DNA of 64,000 nucleotides from Pohlia nutans (taxonomy: Eukaryota; Streptophyta; Bryopsida; Bryales; Mniaceae). The notes beneath the pieces are model-generated. The model searched no databases, was not told the DNA's origin, and was given only the letters and a program-made list of their open reading frames with translations. The position numbers were made by a program, and so were the translations under genes. Each line of letters opens with the position of its first letter. Position 1 is the stretch's first letter. The DNA is taken from contig CM040085.1 in assembly GCA_022496805.1 (NCBI GenBank), positions 22,225,811 through 22,289,810 on the forward strand, given 5' to 3'. Shown here piece after piece: positions 19,648 to 29,854 of the stretch.

Positions 19648-22600
19648 GGACTGTGCGGCTGGACATCTCAACATCCAAAAATAATCCAGGTCCCTTCCTC
19701 TCAGCTCAACCTTCAGATTGTTTTATGGTACCTTTACATTTTGGTATTCAAGAACTTCAAGTTAATGCTTTATTAGACTCGGGTGCATCTGCTTGCTTCA
19801 TAGATGAAGAGTTTACCAAGCTTCACAATATTCCTCTTGTGAAGAAACCAAAGCCTGTCCATGTAGAGGTCATAGACGGACGACCATTGTCTTCGGGCAA
19901 TGTTATCCATGAAACTAAACCGTTGAAGATACGTCTTGAAAACCATGAGAGCAACATTGTGTTTAATGTTATCAAGACCCCTTCATGTCCTGTCATTTTG
20001 GGACTATCTTGGCTTGATAGATATAATCCATTAATAGATTGGAAGTTGCAAAAAGTAACATTTCCAACAAACTCGTTGAAGGTGGAATCTGCCAAGACAA
20101 TGTCTAGAAACAAACCTTTGTTTATAGGTGCAAGGGCTTTTATGAAGGAAGCCAAGCAAAATACACCTTTTGTCATCTTTGCTACTCCGACTCGTAAAAA
20201 TGCAACTCCAACTTTCGTTATTCCAAAGCAGTATGAAGGATTCAAAGATGTCTTTGAAAAGAAAAATGCTGACATGCTACCAGAACATCGACCCTACGAC
20301 TGTGCTATAGATCTTCATGAAGGAATGCAACCACCTTTTGGCCCAATCTACAACTTATTGCAAATAGAGTTGGCAGAATTGCGGAAGTATATTGACGAAA
20401 ATCTAGCCAAGAATTTTATTCGTCACTCAAAGTCGTCAGCTGGGGCACCGATTTTGTTCGTGAAAAAGAAGGATGGCTCTCTGCGAATGTGCGTGGACTA
20501 TCGAGGCCTCAATAAGATAACTAAGAAAAACCGTTATCCGTTACCTTTGATTTCTGGTCTCTTGGAGCAGCTCGGACGTGCAAAGATCTTTACGAAAATT
20601 GATCTTAGGGGAGCTTACAACCTCGTACGAATCAAGGAAGGAGACGAGTGGAAGACAGCTTTCCGTACAAGGTATGGCCATTTTGAATATAACGTCATGC
20701 CTTTTGGCCTTACCAATGCTCCGGCTGTTTTCCAACATATGATGAATGACATTTTTCGGGAGCACCTTGACGACTTTGTTGTCATCTATCTGGATGACAT
20801 TCTGATATTTTCGAAGAACGAAGAAGAACACAAGAAGCATGTTCGTTTGGTTCTTGAGAAACTACGAGAACGAGGACTCTACGCGAAGTTGGAGAAATGT
20901 CTATTCCACCAAACGGAGATGGAATTTCTAGGGTTCGTTGCAACTACGGATGGCTTGAAGATGGACCCCAAGAAGGTGGAAGCAATTGTATCCTGGGAGG
21001 TTCCGAAGACAGTTAGAGACGTACAATGTTTTCTTGGCTTTGCTAACTTCTATCGGATCTTCATCAAGAATTATTCTCGAGTCGCTACTCCACTCACTCG
21101 GTTGACTTGTAAGGACAAGCTCGAATGGGGACCTCAAGCAGAAAAGGCATTCCAAGATCTTAAGACGACATTTACTACGGCTCCAATCTTGGTACACCCT
21201 GACTTTGCAAAGGCCTTCTATTTGGAAACTGATGCTTCGGATTTTGCTTTGGGAGCCGTACTTTCACAGATGGGCGAAGACAGTAAGCTCCATCCAGTTG
21301 CGTTTTATTCTCGGAAGTTCTCTGCCGCTGAAATCAACTACGAAATCCACGATAAGGAACTCCTTGCTATAGTGGATTCTTTCCAAGAGTGGCGACACTT
21401 TCTCGAAGGCGCTGCGCATCCGGTGACCGTATATACGGATCACAAGAATTTAGAGTACTTCATGTCGGCTCGAGTCCTGAATCGACGTCAAGCTCGGTGG
21501 AATATGTCGTTGTCGCGATTTGACTTTGTTATCACCTATCGGCCTGGAAAGCAACAAGGACTATCCGATGCATTATCGAGGAGATTGTATATGGCGCCTA
21601 AAGCTGGAGAAGCAGCGTTTGATCAACAATGCGCTACATTGTTGAAATCGGAGCATTTTAGAATTTGCACTGCTGTCGTACCAATTGATGCGGACTTCCT
21701 CAACCAGGTACGTACTGCGACAATTGAAGATTTTGTAGCTCTTGAGATCAAGAAGTGTGTCGATAATGACAAGTTCAAGGTAAAGGGAGATCTTTTGTAT
21801 TTTGAAGAGCGACTGTATATTCCAAAGGGACCAACACGACTTCGAGTTCTCCAATCTCGCCACGACTTTCCAGCAGCAGGTCATTTTGGATACAACAAGA
21901 CATTGGAGCTTATTTCGCGAGACTTTTGGTGGCCCCAAATGTGGAAGGATGTGAAGGAGTTTGTCATCTCTTGTGATATTTGTTCAAGGTCCAAGAACCC
22001 TAGGCATCGCCCCTATGGACTTCTACAGCCATTGTCTATTCCGCATCGACCATGGTCTTCAGTTTCCATGGACTTCATTACGGACCTGCCGCCTTCAAAC
22101 TCGTTCGACAGCATCTTTGTTGTGGTGGATCGGCTCACAAAGATGGCGCACTTTATTCCTTGCAAGAAGACATCGTCAAGTGAGGATACAGCAAGATTCT
22201 TTCTTGATAATGTATATCGTTATCATGGTTTGCCAGATGATATTGTATCGGATCGAGGAACTCAGTTTGTTTCCAAGTTCTGGAGATCTCTTTTTGAGAT
22301 ATTGAAGGTGGATATCAAGCTTTCTTCGGCTTTTCATCCTCAAACCGACGGTCAGACAGAACGGGTGAATCAAGTCTTGGAGCAGTATCTACGTTGCACC
22401 ATCAACTACCAGCAAGACGATTGGACCAAGTATCTACCGTTTGCCGAGTTTGCTTACAACAACACCCTTCATGCGTCGACTCAACAAACACCGTTTTTTG
22501 CCAATTATGGATACCATCAAAAGCTCGATTTGTTAAATCCAGTAGCAAATAACAACCCGGCAGCAGAAAGCTTTGCGAAGCAGCTGTCGGAACTTCAAGC

Positions 22601-23123
22601 TACGTTGAAACTTCAATTACGGACCGCCCAAGAATCTTACAAGAGGACCGCAGATAAATTCCGGAATGAGGCACCTACTTTCAAGATTGGAGATAAAGTA
22701 TGGCTTCTCCGACGGAATATCAAGACTAAACGACCGTGTGATAAGCTGGACTACCGCAGATTAGGACCATTTGTCGTCCAGAAGCAAATCAATCCCGTGG
22801 CTTACCGTCTGGAGTTACCAGCCGTTATGAAGGTACATCCAGTCTTTCATGTCTCTTTATTGGAGCCTTATCGAGAATCATTTTTCCCTGGAAGAGTGCA
22901 AAGTCCGCCACCTAGCATTGAAATTAAGAACCACGAGGAATACGAGGTCGAAAAGGTGCTAGATTCACGACGAAGGTGGGGCAAGTTGGAGTATCTTGTT
23001 CATTGGTACGGCTACGATATTAATGAGCGAACGTGGGAGCCAGTCGAAAATCTTACAAATGCGCCGCAAAAAGTACAGGAATTTCATCAACGATATCCTG
23101 ATAAACCGAAGCCATCTCGATGA
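19566..23123 (+). CDS. Chromovirus pol: protease, RT, RNase H, integrase, chromodomain
   Basis: An intact 1185-codon frame, open from 19557 and overlapping the end of gag. It has no ATG near its start, so expression by -1 frameshifting from gag is inferred. Domains in order: aspartic protease (LLDSGAS, ~70-75); reverse transcriptase (~255-440, with IDLRGAY and the catalytic YLDD at ~408-411); RNase H (~550-670, with ETDAS, HDKELLA and YTDHKN); integrase HHCC zinc finger (~767-807); integrase core D836, D896 and E932 (35 residues between the last two); the GPF-type motif (~1067); and a chromodomain (~1125-1178, EYEVEKVLDSR to VHWYGY and WEPVENL). The chromodomain probably directs insertion to chromatin carrying particular histone marks. 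No stops or frameshifts are present. Confidence 0.96.
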   Translation: MFEETEDSNNKTEEYKHTGKRGRPATIGTVRLDISTSKNNPGPFLSAQPSDCFMVPLHFGIQELQVNALLDSGASACFIDEEFTKLHNIPLVKKPKPVHVEVIDGRPLSSGNVIHETKPLKIRLENHESNIVFNVIKTPSCPVILGLSWLDRYNPLIDWKLQKVTFPTNSLKVESAKTMSRNKPLFIGARAFMKEAKQNTPFVIFATPTRKNATPTFVIPKQYEGFKDVFEKKNADMLPEHRPYDCAIDLHEGMQPPFGPIYNLLQIELAELRKYIDENLAKNFIRHSKSSAGAPILFVKKKDGSLRMCVDYRGLNKITKKNRYPLPLISGLLEQLGRAKIFTKIDLRGAYNLVRIKEGDEWKTAFRTRYGHFEYNVMPFGLTNAPAVFQHMMNDIFREHLDDFVVIYLDDILIFSKNEEEHKKHVRLVLEKLRERGLYAKLEKCLFHQTEMEFLGFVATTDGLKMDPKKVEAIVSWEVPKTVRDVQCFLGFANFYRIFIKNYSRVATPLTRLTCKDKLEWGPQAEKAFQDLKTTFTTAPILVHPDFAKAFYLETDASDFALGAVLSQMGEDSKLHPVAFYSRKFSAAEINYEIHDKELLAIVDSFQEWRHFLEGAAHPVTVYTDHKNLEYFMSARVLNRRQARWNMSLSRFDFVITYRPGKQQGLSDALSRRLYMAPKAGEAAFDQQCATLLKSEHFRICTAVVPIDADFLNQVRTATIEDFVALEIKKCVDNDKFKVKGDLLYFEERLYIPKGPTRLRVLQSRHDFPAAGHFGYNKTLELISRDFWWPQMWKDVKEFVISCDICSRSKNPRHRPYGLLQPLSIPHRPWSSVSMDFITDLPPSNSFDSIFVVVDRLTKMAHFIPCKKTSSSEDTARFFLDNVYRYHGLPDDIVSDRGTQFVSKFWRSLFEILKVDIKLSSAFHPQTDGQTERVNQVLEQYLRCTINYQQDDWTKYLPFAEFAYNNTLHASTQQTPFFANYGYHQKLDLLNPVANNNPAAESFAKQLSELQATLKLQLRTAQESYKRTADKFRNEAPTFKIGDKVWLLRRNIKTKRPCDKLDYRRLGPFVVQKQINPVAYRLELPAVMKVHPVFHVSLLEPYRESFFPGRVQSPPPSIEIKNHEEYEVEKVLDSRRRWGKLEYLVHWYGYDINERTWEPVENLTNAPQKVQEFHQRYPDKPKPSR

Positions 23124-23152
23124 TAGCTTTTTTCTCAAGTTTCTTTAGACAA

Positions 23153-23174
23153 GAGTATAAAAGGAGGGGAGGAC
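23153..23174 (+). other. Internal purine tract after pol
   Basis: A TATAAAAGGAGGGGAGGA stretch lies 35 bases after pol. Its purine part looks like the usual polypurine tract of this element group, but it is ~490 bases from the 3' LTR, with the extra ORF in between. It may be an ancestral or second plus-strand primer, or a TATA-like promoter for the extra ORF. Confidence 0.4.
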
Positions 23175-23260
23175 ACTACCTAAAACTCATAGTTGATGTT
23201 GTTATTTTCTCTAAGATAGAATAGAGTTTTATTCAAGTAGTCATAGTTTGGTCTGCAGTC

Positions 23261-23614
23261 ATGGATAGTCAAGAGATAGATAGTATACCAGTCGTGTCAT
23301 CTCAACCAACGAACCCACGAAGGCGACCCCGAGATGAAGAACCGCCTGTACCACGACGACGACGAAGGATACCAAGCAACCGATCGCTGGTGATTGTATT
23401 CGAGGTAGAGCCTGCTTTCAATGGTCTACCAGAAGGCGTGTTTGCAGGACAATTTCACAATGAAGACACGGAAATTCATGCTTGGTCAGAAGTGGAAGGC
23501 GTAGGCCACTACCGTTGGCTTCAAGGACCAATGAACCACCTACCTCGTGAACAACAATTGGAGTTCATTGCAGACGTCATGCGACAAATCTTCATTTTTT
23601 TACGATGGTATTGA
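23261..23614 (+). CDS. Extra ORF between pol and the 3' LTR, unknown function
   Basis: A 117-codon frame with its own ATG, 137 bases after pol and 51 bases before the 3' LTR. The N-terminal third is acidic/serine-rich, then strongly basic with proline and arginine runs (PRRRPRDEEPPVPRRRRRIP), suggesting nuclear targeting or nucleic-acid binding. Residues ~45-117 look like a compact folded domain with several Trp and His. I do not recognise it. Most Gypsy chromoviruses have no gene here, so it may be captured or accessory. It could be translated from a subgenomic RNA or an internal promoter. It is intact, in line with the young age of the copy. Confidence 0.55.
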   Translation: MDSQEIDSIPVVSSQPTNPRRRPRDEEPPVPRRRRRIPSNRSLVIVFEVEPAFNGLPEGVFAGQFHNEDTEIHAWSEVEGVGHYRWLQGPMNHLPREQQLEFIADVMRQIFIFLRWY

Positions 23615-23650
23615 CTGGCGACAACATTGCTTCTCGGAGACCTCGAAGCT

Positions 23651-23664
23651 AGAAGGAGAGGTGA
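23651..23664 (+). other. Polypurine tract adjoining the 3' LTR
   Basis: AGAAGGAGAGGTGA directly precedes the first base of the 3' LTR, the expected site of the plus-strand primer, although it is interrupted by one T. Confidence 0.65.
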
Positions 23665-24055
23665 TGTCACGGACATACATTAGAAACTTCTAGAAGATTC
23701 TTTGAAGATTCTATAGAATATTCTTTAAAGATTCTTTTAGAAGGTTCTGGAAGATTCTTAGAATATTCTTAGTATATTCTAATAGATTCTAAGAAGCTGC
23801 TCGAGAAGCTTCCTGGTTAGTGGAAGTTGTTTGAGAAGCGTCCTAGTTCACAGAAGTAGCTCGAGAAGCTTCCTATCCAGTAGTATATATAGGAGTCGAG
23901 GCTGAAGGGTTCTTCAGTCTCGACAACGCATTTCTTAGAGCTCTAGCTCACCTCTCTTGGTGTTGTTTGTGTACTCATCTGATCAATCTAGTTCTTGCAT
24001 GTTCTCTCTGAACTTCTTGTTTAGATTTATTGTGTGTATTTCCGTGTCCGTAACA
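23665..24055 (+). repeat. 3' LTR of the chromovirus (391 bp)
   Basis: TGTCACGG to CCGTGTCCGTAACA. It matches the 5' LTR except for four C/T or G/A differences and lack of the 23-bp duplicate. Its heat-shock-type block at 23740-23757 has four perfect units where the 5' copy has lost one base of the last. Confidence 0.95.
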
Positions 24056-24600
24056 ACCACCCAAATCCAATGGTACCCACAACCGGAACCCTCAAACGTG
24101 GATCGGTTAGCAGAGTTGGAGCAACGGTTCAAAAATGCTAATGACGATCACAAAGTCGACATGATGTAACTATCAAATCCCTCGGGGACCTATTGGCCAT
24201 GACGATTTATGCCAAAATTTCTAATGTCCCTCCTCCCCTTAATAGGACCGAGAATTAACACACCAACATTTGGTATAGAAATAGCAACCAATATGGTCAT
24301 AGAAAGCAATTTTGCCAAATCCGTAGGAATTACGGTCTATATGTTCCCCTCAAGTCCGGTTAAATGCAACCAACCAACTGAAAAGTGTTCAACCCCTACC
24401 AAAAAGTGTTCAACACCTATCAAGAGGGGTACTATGTATAATGTATCACAAAATGTACCCTTTTGAACTGAGAATTTGTCGGGTAAAGACCGGCGTGGTG
24501 TGCGGAAATTGCGGAGGAAAACACTTTAAGACCGCAACCCATCGAGCCAATTTGTATGATACTTTGACCGATCACGCGGTTAAAGTGCTCATAAGATCCT
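24056..24600 (+). pseudogene. Decayed retroelement gag (second half) with zinc knuckle
   Basis: Directly after the chromovirus, coding-like sequence resumes (VDRLAELEQRFKNANDDHK, then VPPPLNRT in another frame). It ends with a zinc-knuckle-like motif CGNCGGKHF near 24500 and the segment ANLYDTLTDHAVKVLI shared with 15449-15512. Stops and frameshifts show it is dead. Confidence 0.5.
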
Positions 24601-26181
24601 AGTGCAAAAACACCCTTTAGTAAATGTAAACGTATGCTTTTTCTTAGTCTTCAATTTTTTAAATTAATTTAATGCATTATAAATTTAATATCAAGTAGAA
24701 TTTTTGAAGTAAAATACACAAAGAAATTCATATAAATTACAAAATTGTTCCAAATAACTAATTTTTTTTATAAAAAGTTCAAGTTTCAATAAAGTCATTT
24801 GGTCTTGAAAGCAAAAATAATTATTTTCAAGGTTGAAAGAATTTAAGAATATGATCCTCGTAGTCATGTTCAAATAGAACATGATCAAATAAGATATGTT
24901 CAAATATGACGTGCTCAAATATAATATATTCAAAATTTTAAGGTATCATCCCCATTTGGAAATGAATAGCCAATTTGCACCATTATGAAGAAATGATAAT
25001 GCTAAAAGAGCTTATGATGAAAGATTCAACGAGAACATATTCAAAGTATCCTAATAATTTAGAGTTTCAAGTGATTTCTCAACCGTGACTATTTCATGAA
25101 TAAGTAATCGTGCACAATTACATAAATCAATCACATAAAACAATATTCAAAGTAACTTAATAATTAAAAATTACCAATAATTAGTCAACTATATAAAAGT
25201 ATTCAAACAGAACAAATACATTTCATAATTTGTTAAGGATAGTAACTTATGACATTTTTAATCTCTGGAGTGTTCTCGTAACAATTTAAAAGAAAACGGG
25301 TTTATATTCAACCTCACATCTTGGTGATCTCTTGTGACTAGGACATCAGCGAAATTCTAATCCTCATATCTTTCTCATTGTAGCTCTTACATCCCTTTTT
25401 TTTTGCTTTTCTGATTCTATGGATCTTTAGCTATAGTTTAAACACTTCTTGCAATCCGTTTGGAAATGAAATTTAAGAAGTTAAACTCCTTAATCTTAGG
25501 CTTAGTTTTAACACAACACATTTTATGATAAGGGAATCAAGGATATTTTAACTTTCATATCTTTTTTTCTGTAGCTCTCTTATTCTTTTTCTTTGACTTT
25601 TGGAATTTGTGAATCCTTAGCTAAAGTTTAGACATTTATTGCGCTCAGTTTGGATAAAATTAGAAGAAATTATAACTCTTAACTCCTAGGTATAGTTTTA
25701 ACACTTGTTTTCTTCTATTTGAATAGAATTTGAGTATTTGGCTTAGGATGCCGGATGTCAGATGGCGGTTTATTAAATGTAAACTAGTGAAGTTTAGATG
25801 ATAGTGAGGACGATGTGAGAAAAATGCACGAGGAAGTTTAAATGATTTTTCAATGTTGCGAATACAAATTTTTTTCACCTTTTTAATAATAATGAATGGT
25901 TAGAAGGTAAAGCCTAGTCGATTAACTAATACTGAGGGGTTCGTGACTCGTTGGATACGTTACAGAAAACGCCAAGCATATTCAAGACCTTAACTAATTT
26001 TACATTGCCAGAGATCGAAGAACTTTGTAGTTTCGTGTGCCCTGTGATTGCAATCAATGTGAGGTCTACTGACACTTCTTGAGTTTGACACGGACGGTGA
26101 CCTAAATTTAGTCCCGAGTAACGACTTTTGGAATGGTAACGACTCTTGATATGGTTTATGAACTGCGATAGCTAACAAGTT
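24601..26181. other. AT-rich stretch with one old tandem duplication
   Basis: 25368-25513 and 25559-25700 are diverged direct copies (gtagctct...ctttagcta.agttta.acatt...agttttaacac). No supported gene elsewhere. Confidence 0.5.
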
Positions 26182-26647
26182 ATGACTTGTTCCATTGGAA
26201 TTGTTATGTATGTGATGATGCAATTTTTGTGGGATCTTGAATTTGTAAAGGGATTAAGAACGAGATTCAATGGCGGGATGTTGAGAAGAGGCGAGAGGCG
26301 GGCCAAACATTGCCACAATTTCCGGGTTGCATCAGTTTATAGATGGAATCTTGATGAAAATCTAACGGTCGTAGGATACTTCAAATCACACGAAATGATT
26401 TAATGGGCGTAATAAGATATATTCCATGGACAACACGGTGATCATTGATCGTGATGAATTATTCATTTATGTTGATCTGGGATATTCGGGATCATTTCAT
26501 GACGTCACTATTCTAAACTATTTTAATGTCTATGATGAATATCACGAAATTTTTATTCAAACGGATGGCTACTATGAGTACCTTCTTGTTGATCCAGATT
26601 ACTAGAGTGAGGAGCAGTTCATAATGATTAATAAATATACTAAATGA
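26182..26647 (+). pseudogene. PIF/Harbinger transposase remnant (DDE_Tnp_4 type)
   Basis: The frame 26438-26647 (70 codons) reads LFIYVDLGYSGSFHDVTIL followed by a DGYYEYLLVDPDY segment and EEQFIM. This is the order of the second catalytic Asp region (GSxHD) and the LxDxGY region of PIF/Harbinger transposases. One in-frame TAG interrupts it after DPDY. The preceding frame 26182-26403 could be the upstream part of the same domain in another reading frame. The start, the last catalytic Glu region and terminal repeats are not identified. Dead remnant. Confidence 0.62.
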
Positions 26648-26932
26648 GCAGTTTATGAGAGTTGTCGGATGATGCGAATAAAAGTTTATTCAAAACTTAA
26701 AAAGAAACAGAAGATTCGGACAACCTCGATTTTGACCCCCAAGCCACCAAGAGCTTGTAGACTTTAAAACTGAAAGCAAAAATGTGGTCATTGAACCACA
26801 AAACCCTAAATTTTAGTTGGATTCAAAACTATAGAGAAACTAGGACGTGAAACCATAACGAAGTGATCTTCATGAATGAAACCATAGAAGACATGGTCAC
26901 TAAAAGATGCTCTCAAAAAAACCCAGGAGGTC

Positions 26933-28434
26933 ATGGAGGCAACCGTAACATTCTTACGCACACCACAATCGCTATATACTAAGGAAAAGGATGATCGAAT
27001 TGTAAGACAACACTACAATCTCACTCAAATTCCTTATGACATCCTAGTCAATTCTAACACAAGACTAGCTCTAGACTTCCATGTGGAAGTCCACTTTGAA
27101 GTCCAAATGGAGACACCTATTCTACATGACGATGTCAAAGCCATAGTCACAAAAAGGTTAATTAGCATGAACATCCCGCTTGACACGGGTATCATTGACC
27201 CAATGGCGGTGCTTTGTTTAAGCACCAAAAGAGGAAGACAACGGGGAATTTAAAACGGTGCAGTGAAACTACACCTTCTAAACCCCGAAATTGGTAGTAT
27301 TAGAATGTTAAAGGGGTTAGGCCCTTCATTCTAAACTATGTCATAATTGAAGAACAATCCAAAACTCCATGCTCAAAAAATTTCTTGGGAAAATTTTGCA
27401 AAAGCTACCATAGTATAGCTAGAAACACTAATCTCTCCGTCAAGATCAAAAGTGAACACCTAGTGAACACCACTGCTAGTGCTCTCTTTTATGACATATT
27501 GAGAAATAGTTTTCTCAAAAATCATGACCTTGAGTTTGTGGATGTTCAAAAAGGCACTTGTAAGAGCATGCCTTCATCATGGCATTACCCAAAACAAGCG
27601 GAAAATATTAGACTCTATCATGTGGCCGCCAGCCAAGAAATCATTATGCCACAAAGGAAGTTCTACTATACACCCCGCATCTTTCCCGAAGTCAAGGATA
27701 AGAAGGATGCCCTTTCATTAACACTCTTACATTTGCCAATATTGATGACGGTGATGGATACCACCGAAGTCATTATCAAAACCATAAAAAGCAAAAATAT
27801 TGCTTCAATTTGGTTCCATAGAGAGTTAGGGACAATACACAATGGGAGTGCAAATGTGCAATGCTCAAACACACATGTATATCAGTCCTTTGTTAACAAG
27901 ACTCACATCATTGGAGGACATTATGTGAATTTTGGACCACATACGAGAAGCTTGGATGGGAAAGAACCACCCACCGAGGAACTAATTGAAGAATGAGACT
28001 TCAATGATGTAAACAAGGCATTGGTCAACATCGTGACTACTTTGGTAGCTTCAAAACCCACCATAACCAAAGAACATGTTATCTCAACCATAAAGGCAAG
28101 CAACAAAGTGATGAGAGAAGAAAGCAAGAAGATGAGTAAAGAGATAGAAGAATTGAACAACGTGACAACATTAGCAACCACAACACCTTTCATCACAAAA
28201 GAGGATGTCTTATCAATCATGGAGGCAAGTCATAAGTCAACAAGAAAAGAAAACAAGAAAATAAAAGAAGATATGGATGTAATAATGAAAGTAAAGATGA
28301 AGAAGGATAGACTCATCAACGAAGCCCAACATGAAGAACTCAAGAACAAGATAGCCTTCATCCATGACTCACTCATGCTAGCTCTCAAAGATATTTTGAA
28401 GACATCAACAAAAATACCTCTCATAAAAACGTAG
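26933..28434 (+). pseudogene. Unknown protein with two ~43-residue repeats and a coiled coil, broken
   Basis: Three consecutive plus-strand frames appear to be one former gene. 26933-27253 is in one frame. 27385-27996 and 28021-28434 share another frame and are separated only by a TGA at 27994-27996. The C-terminal part contains two tandem repeats (TTLVASKPTITKEHVISTIK and TTLATTTPFITKEDVLSIME), each followed by a Lys/Glu-rich helix. The family is unknown to me. Because it lies on the same strand directly before the LINE region, it might be that element's first ORF, but composition changes at ~28436 and I cannot prove linkage. Confidence 0.4.
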
Positions 28435-29312
28435 ATTGAATAAAGACCACATAGTAGAATACATAGTATACAAGAAATATATAGGTATAGTATTGCATAC
28501 TATATACAAGTATAAAATTCAGTTAGTATACATACATAAATACATATGTATCCTCATTTATACCTATATACAGTACAATACACCATATAGCAAAATAGAC
28601 CAAAAACATACAAACACCTATACGGTACTTCTATAAAACTATTGTTTTACCTCTTAAATACAAAAAATATATATACTTACAATAAAAAGGTATATTCAAA
28701 TACCAAAAACAAAATACAATTACGTACAAAATACAAACATATCAATACGTTTATAAAAAATATATATATAATAATACATACTCCTACCAATACAATACCA
28801 AACAAACACACTACTTAATTACGCACACTAATACCGAATATACAGCAATGCTACACATACAAAACCATACACACATACTAAGGAAAAAAAACAAAACAAC
28901 AAAACAAAAAACACAAAACTCAAAAGTAAATATAAAAAACTTTCAAAAACCTCAAAATTTAATAAACCCCACAAATCCCACATAATACAACATACAACTC
29001 AAAAAATAAGATTATTCAAAGAAACTATCCTAAAACGAGCTCGGCCTGCCGGCATCGCCGAAAACAAAAATCTTACAAAAAAATCATTGATACACCACAA
29101 AATTACCAAACCCGATATCTTTCCAAATACCAACACAATAAAAACAATAATTATAATAAATACCCATACCTTTGACAAAAACATATTCAAAAGAAATCTC
29201 CAAAATACTTACGAAATAGACAACCAACATCCAAACTACACGAAAAAATATGAGACTTACAAATTACTATCACTATTACAAACCCAAGACCCTCCCTCTT
29301 AAAAACGAACTT

Positions 29313-29369
29313 CCTCTACTACACTTATTACTATTATGATGCGGAGATATTGAATCCAACCTAGGACCC
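29313..29369 (+). other. Degenerate 2A-like ribosome-skipping motif in the LINE
   Basis: The frame reads a leucine-rich run, one stop, then CGDIESNLGP. The 2A consensus found at the N-terminus of some animal LINE proteins is a Leu run followed by GD(I/V)ExNPGP. Here the conserved Pro before GP is Leu (CTA for CCA) and a TGA sits before the Cys. Confidence 0.55.
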
Positions 29370-29854
29370 ATGCCAAACATATTTGAAACACATCCGTCAT
29401 CACATAAACGTAGAGCAAAAACATACTTCATACCATGCACCATAAAACTACAACCGGAATACCAACACTTAGCAAAACAATTCTCACCCATATTGAACAC
29501 GACGCACCCAAACCACAACGAATCAACTACAAATTACCCACACCTCTCAAAATATATCTACCAAAACCAACAACACTCATCACCACGAATATTATACGCA
29601 CTCGTAGTCACAATTAGTTCATAAAAAAAAGCATGTGACCATCTCCTAATACAAATACCAAACCTTGACTGGACAACAACATTATTAGAAAGAATGACTC
29701 TACTACAAAATCCTCCAGAAAGACACATCTCAAACACACCCCCATATATACAATTCACAAATAACAACTAAAACATAATCAATTCACCCAATACATTCAC
29801 AAAGAAATATATAAATTTATCGAACAATATAATGAACCAATAACCCTTTAAACT

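Larger units (their letters stand above)
17678..24055 (+). mobile_element. Young Ty3/Gypsy chromovirus (Tf1/sushi/Tcn1-like), 6378 bp
   Basis: A full element: 5' LTR, leader, gag, pol in the -1 frame, an extra ORF, polypurine tract and 3' LTR. LTR ends are TGT...ACA and a perfect target duplication ACCAC flanks it (17673-17677 and 24056-24060). The LTRs differ by four transitions and one 23-bp tandem-duplication indel, so insertion was recent. A C-terminal chromodomain after integrase defines a chromovirus. The exact complementarity between the predicted transcript start and the base run after the LTR suggests self-priming. Gag carries an in-frame UAG, so this copy may be non-autonomous unless the stop is read through. 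Confidence 0.95.

Noticed and set aside
29087..29624. Short Asn/Thr/His-rich ORFs as genes
   Set aside because: Composition follows the A/C-rich strand of the LINE and frames change every ~80 codons; treated as element decay.
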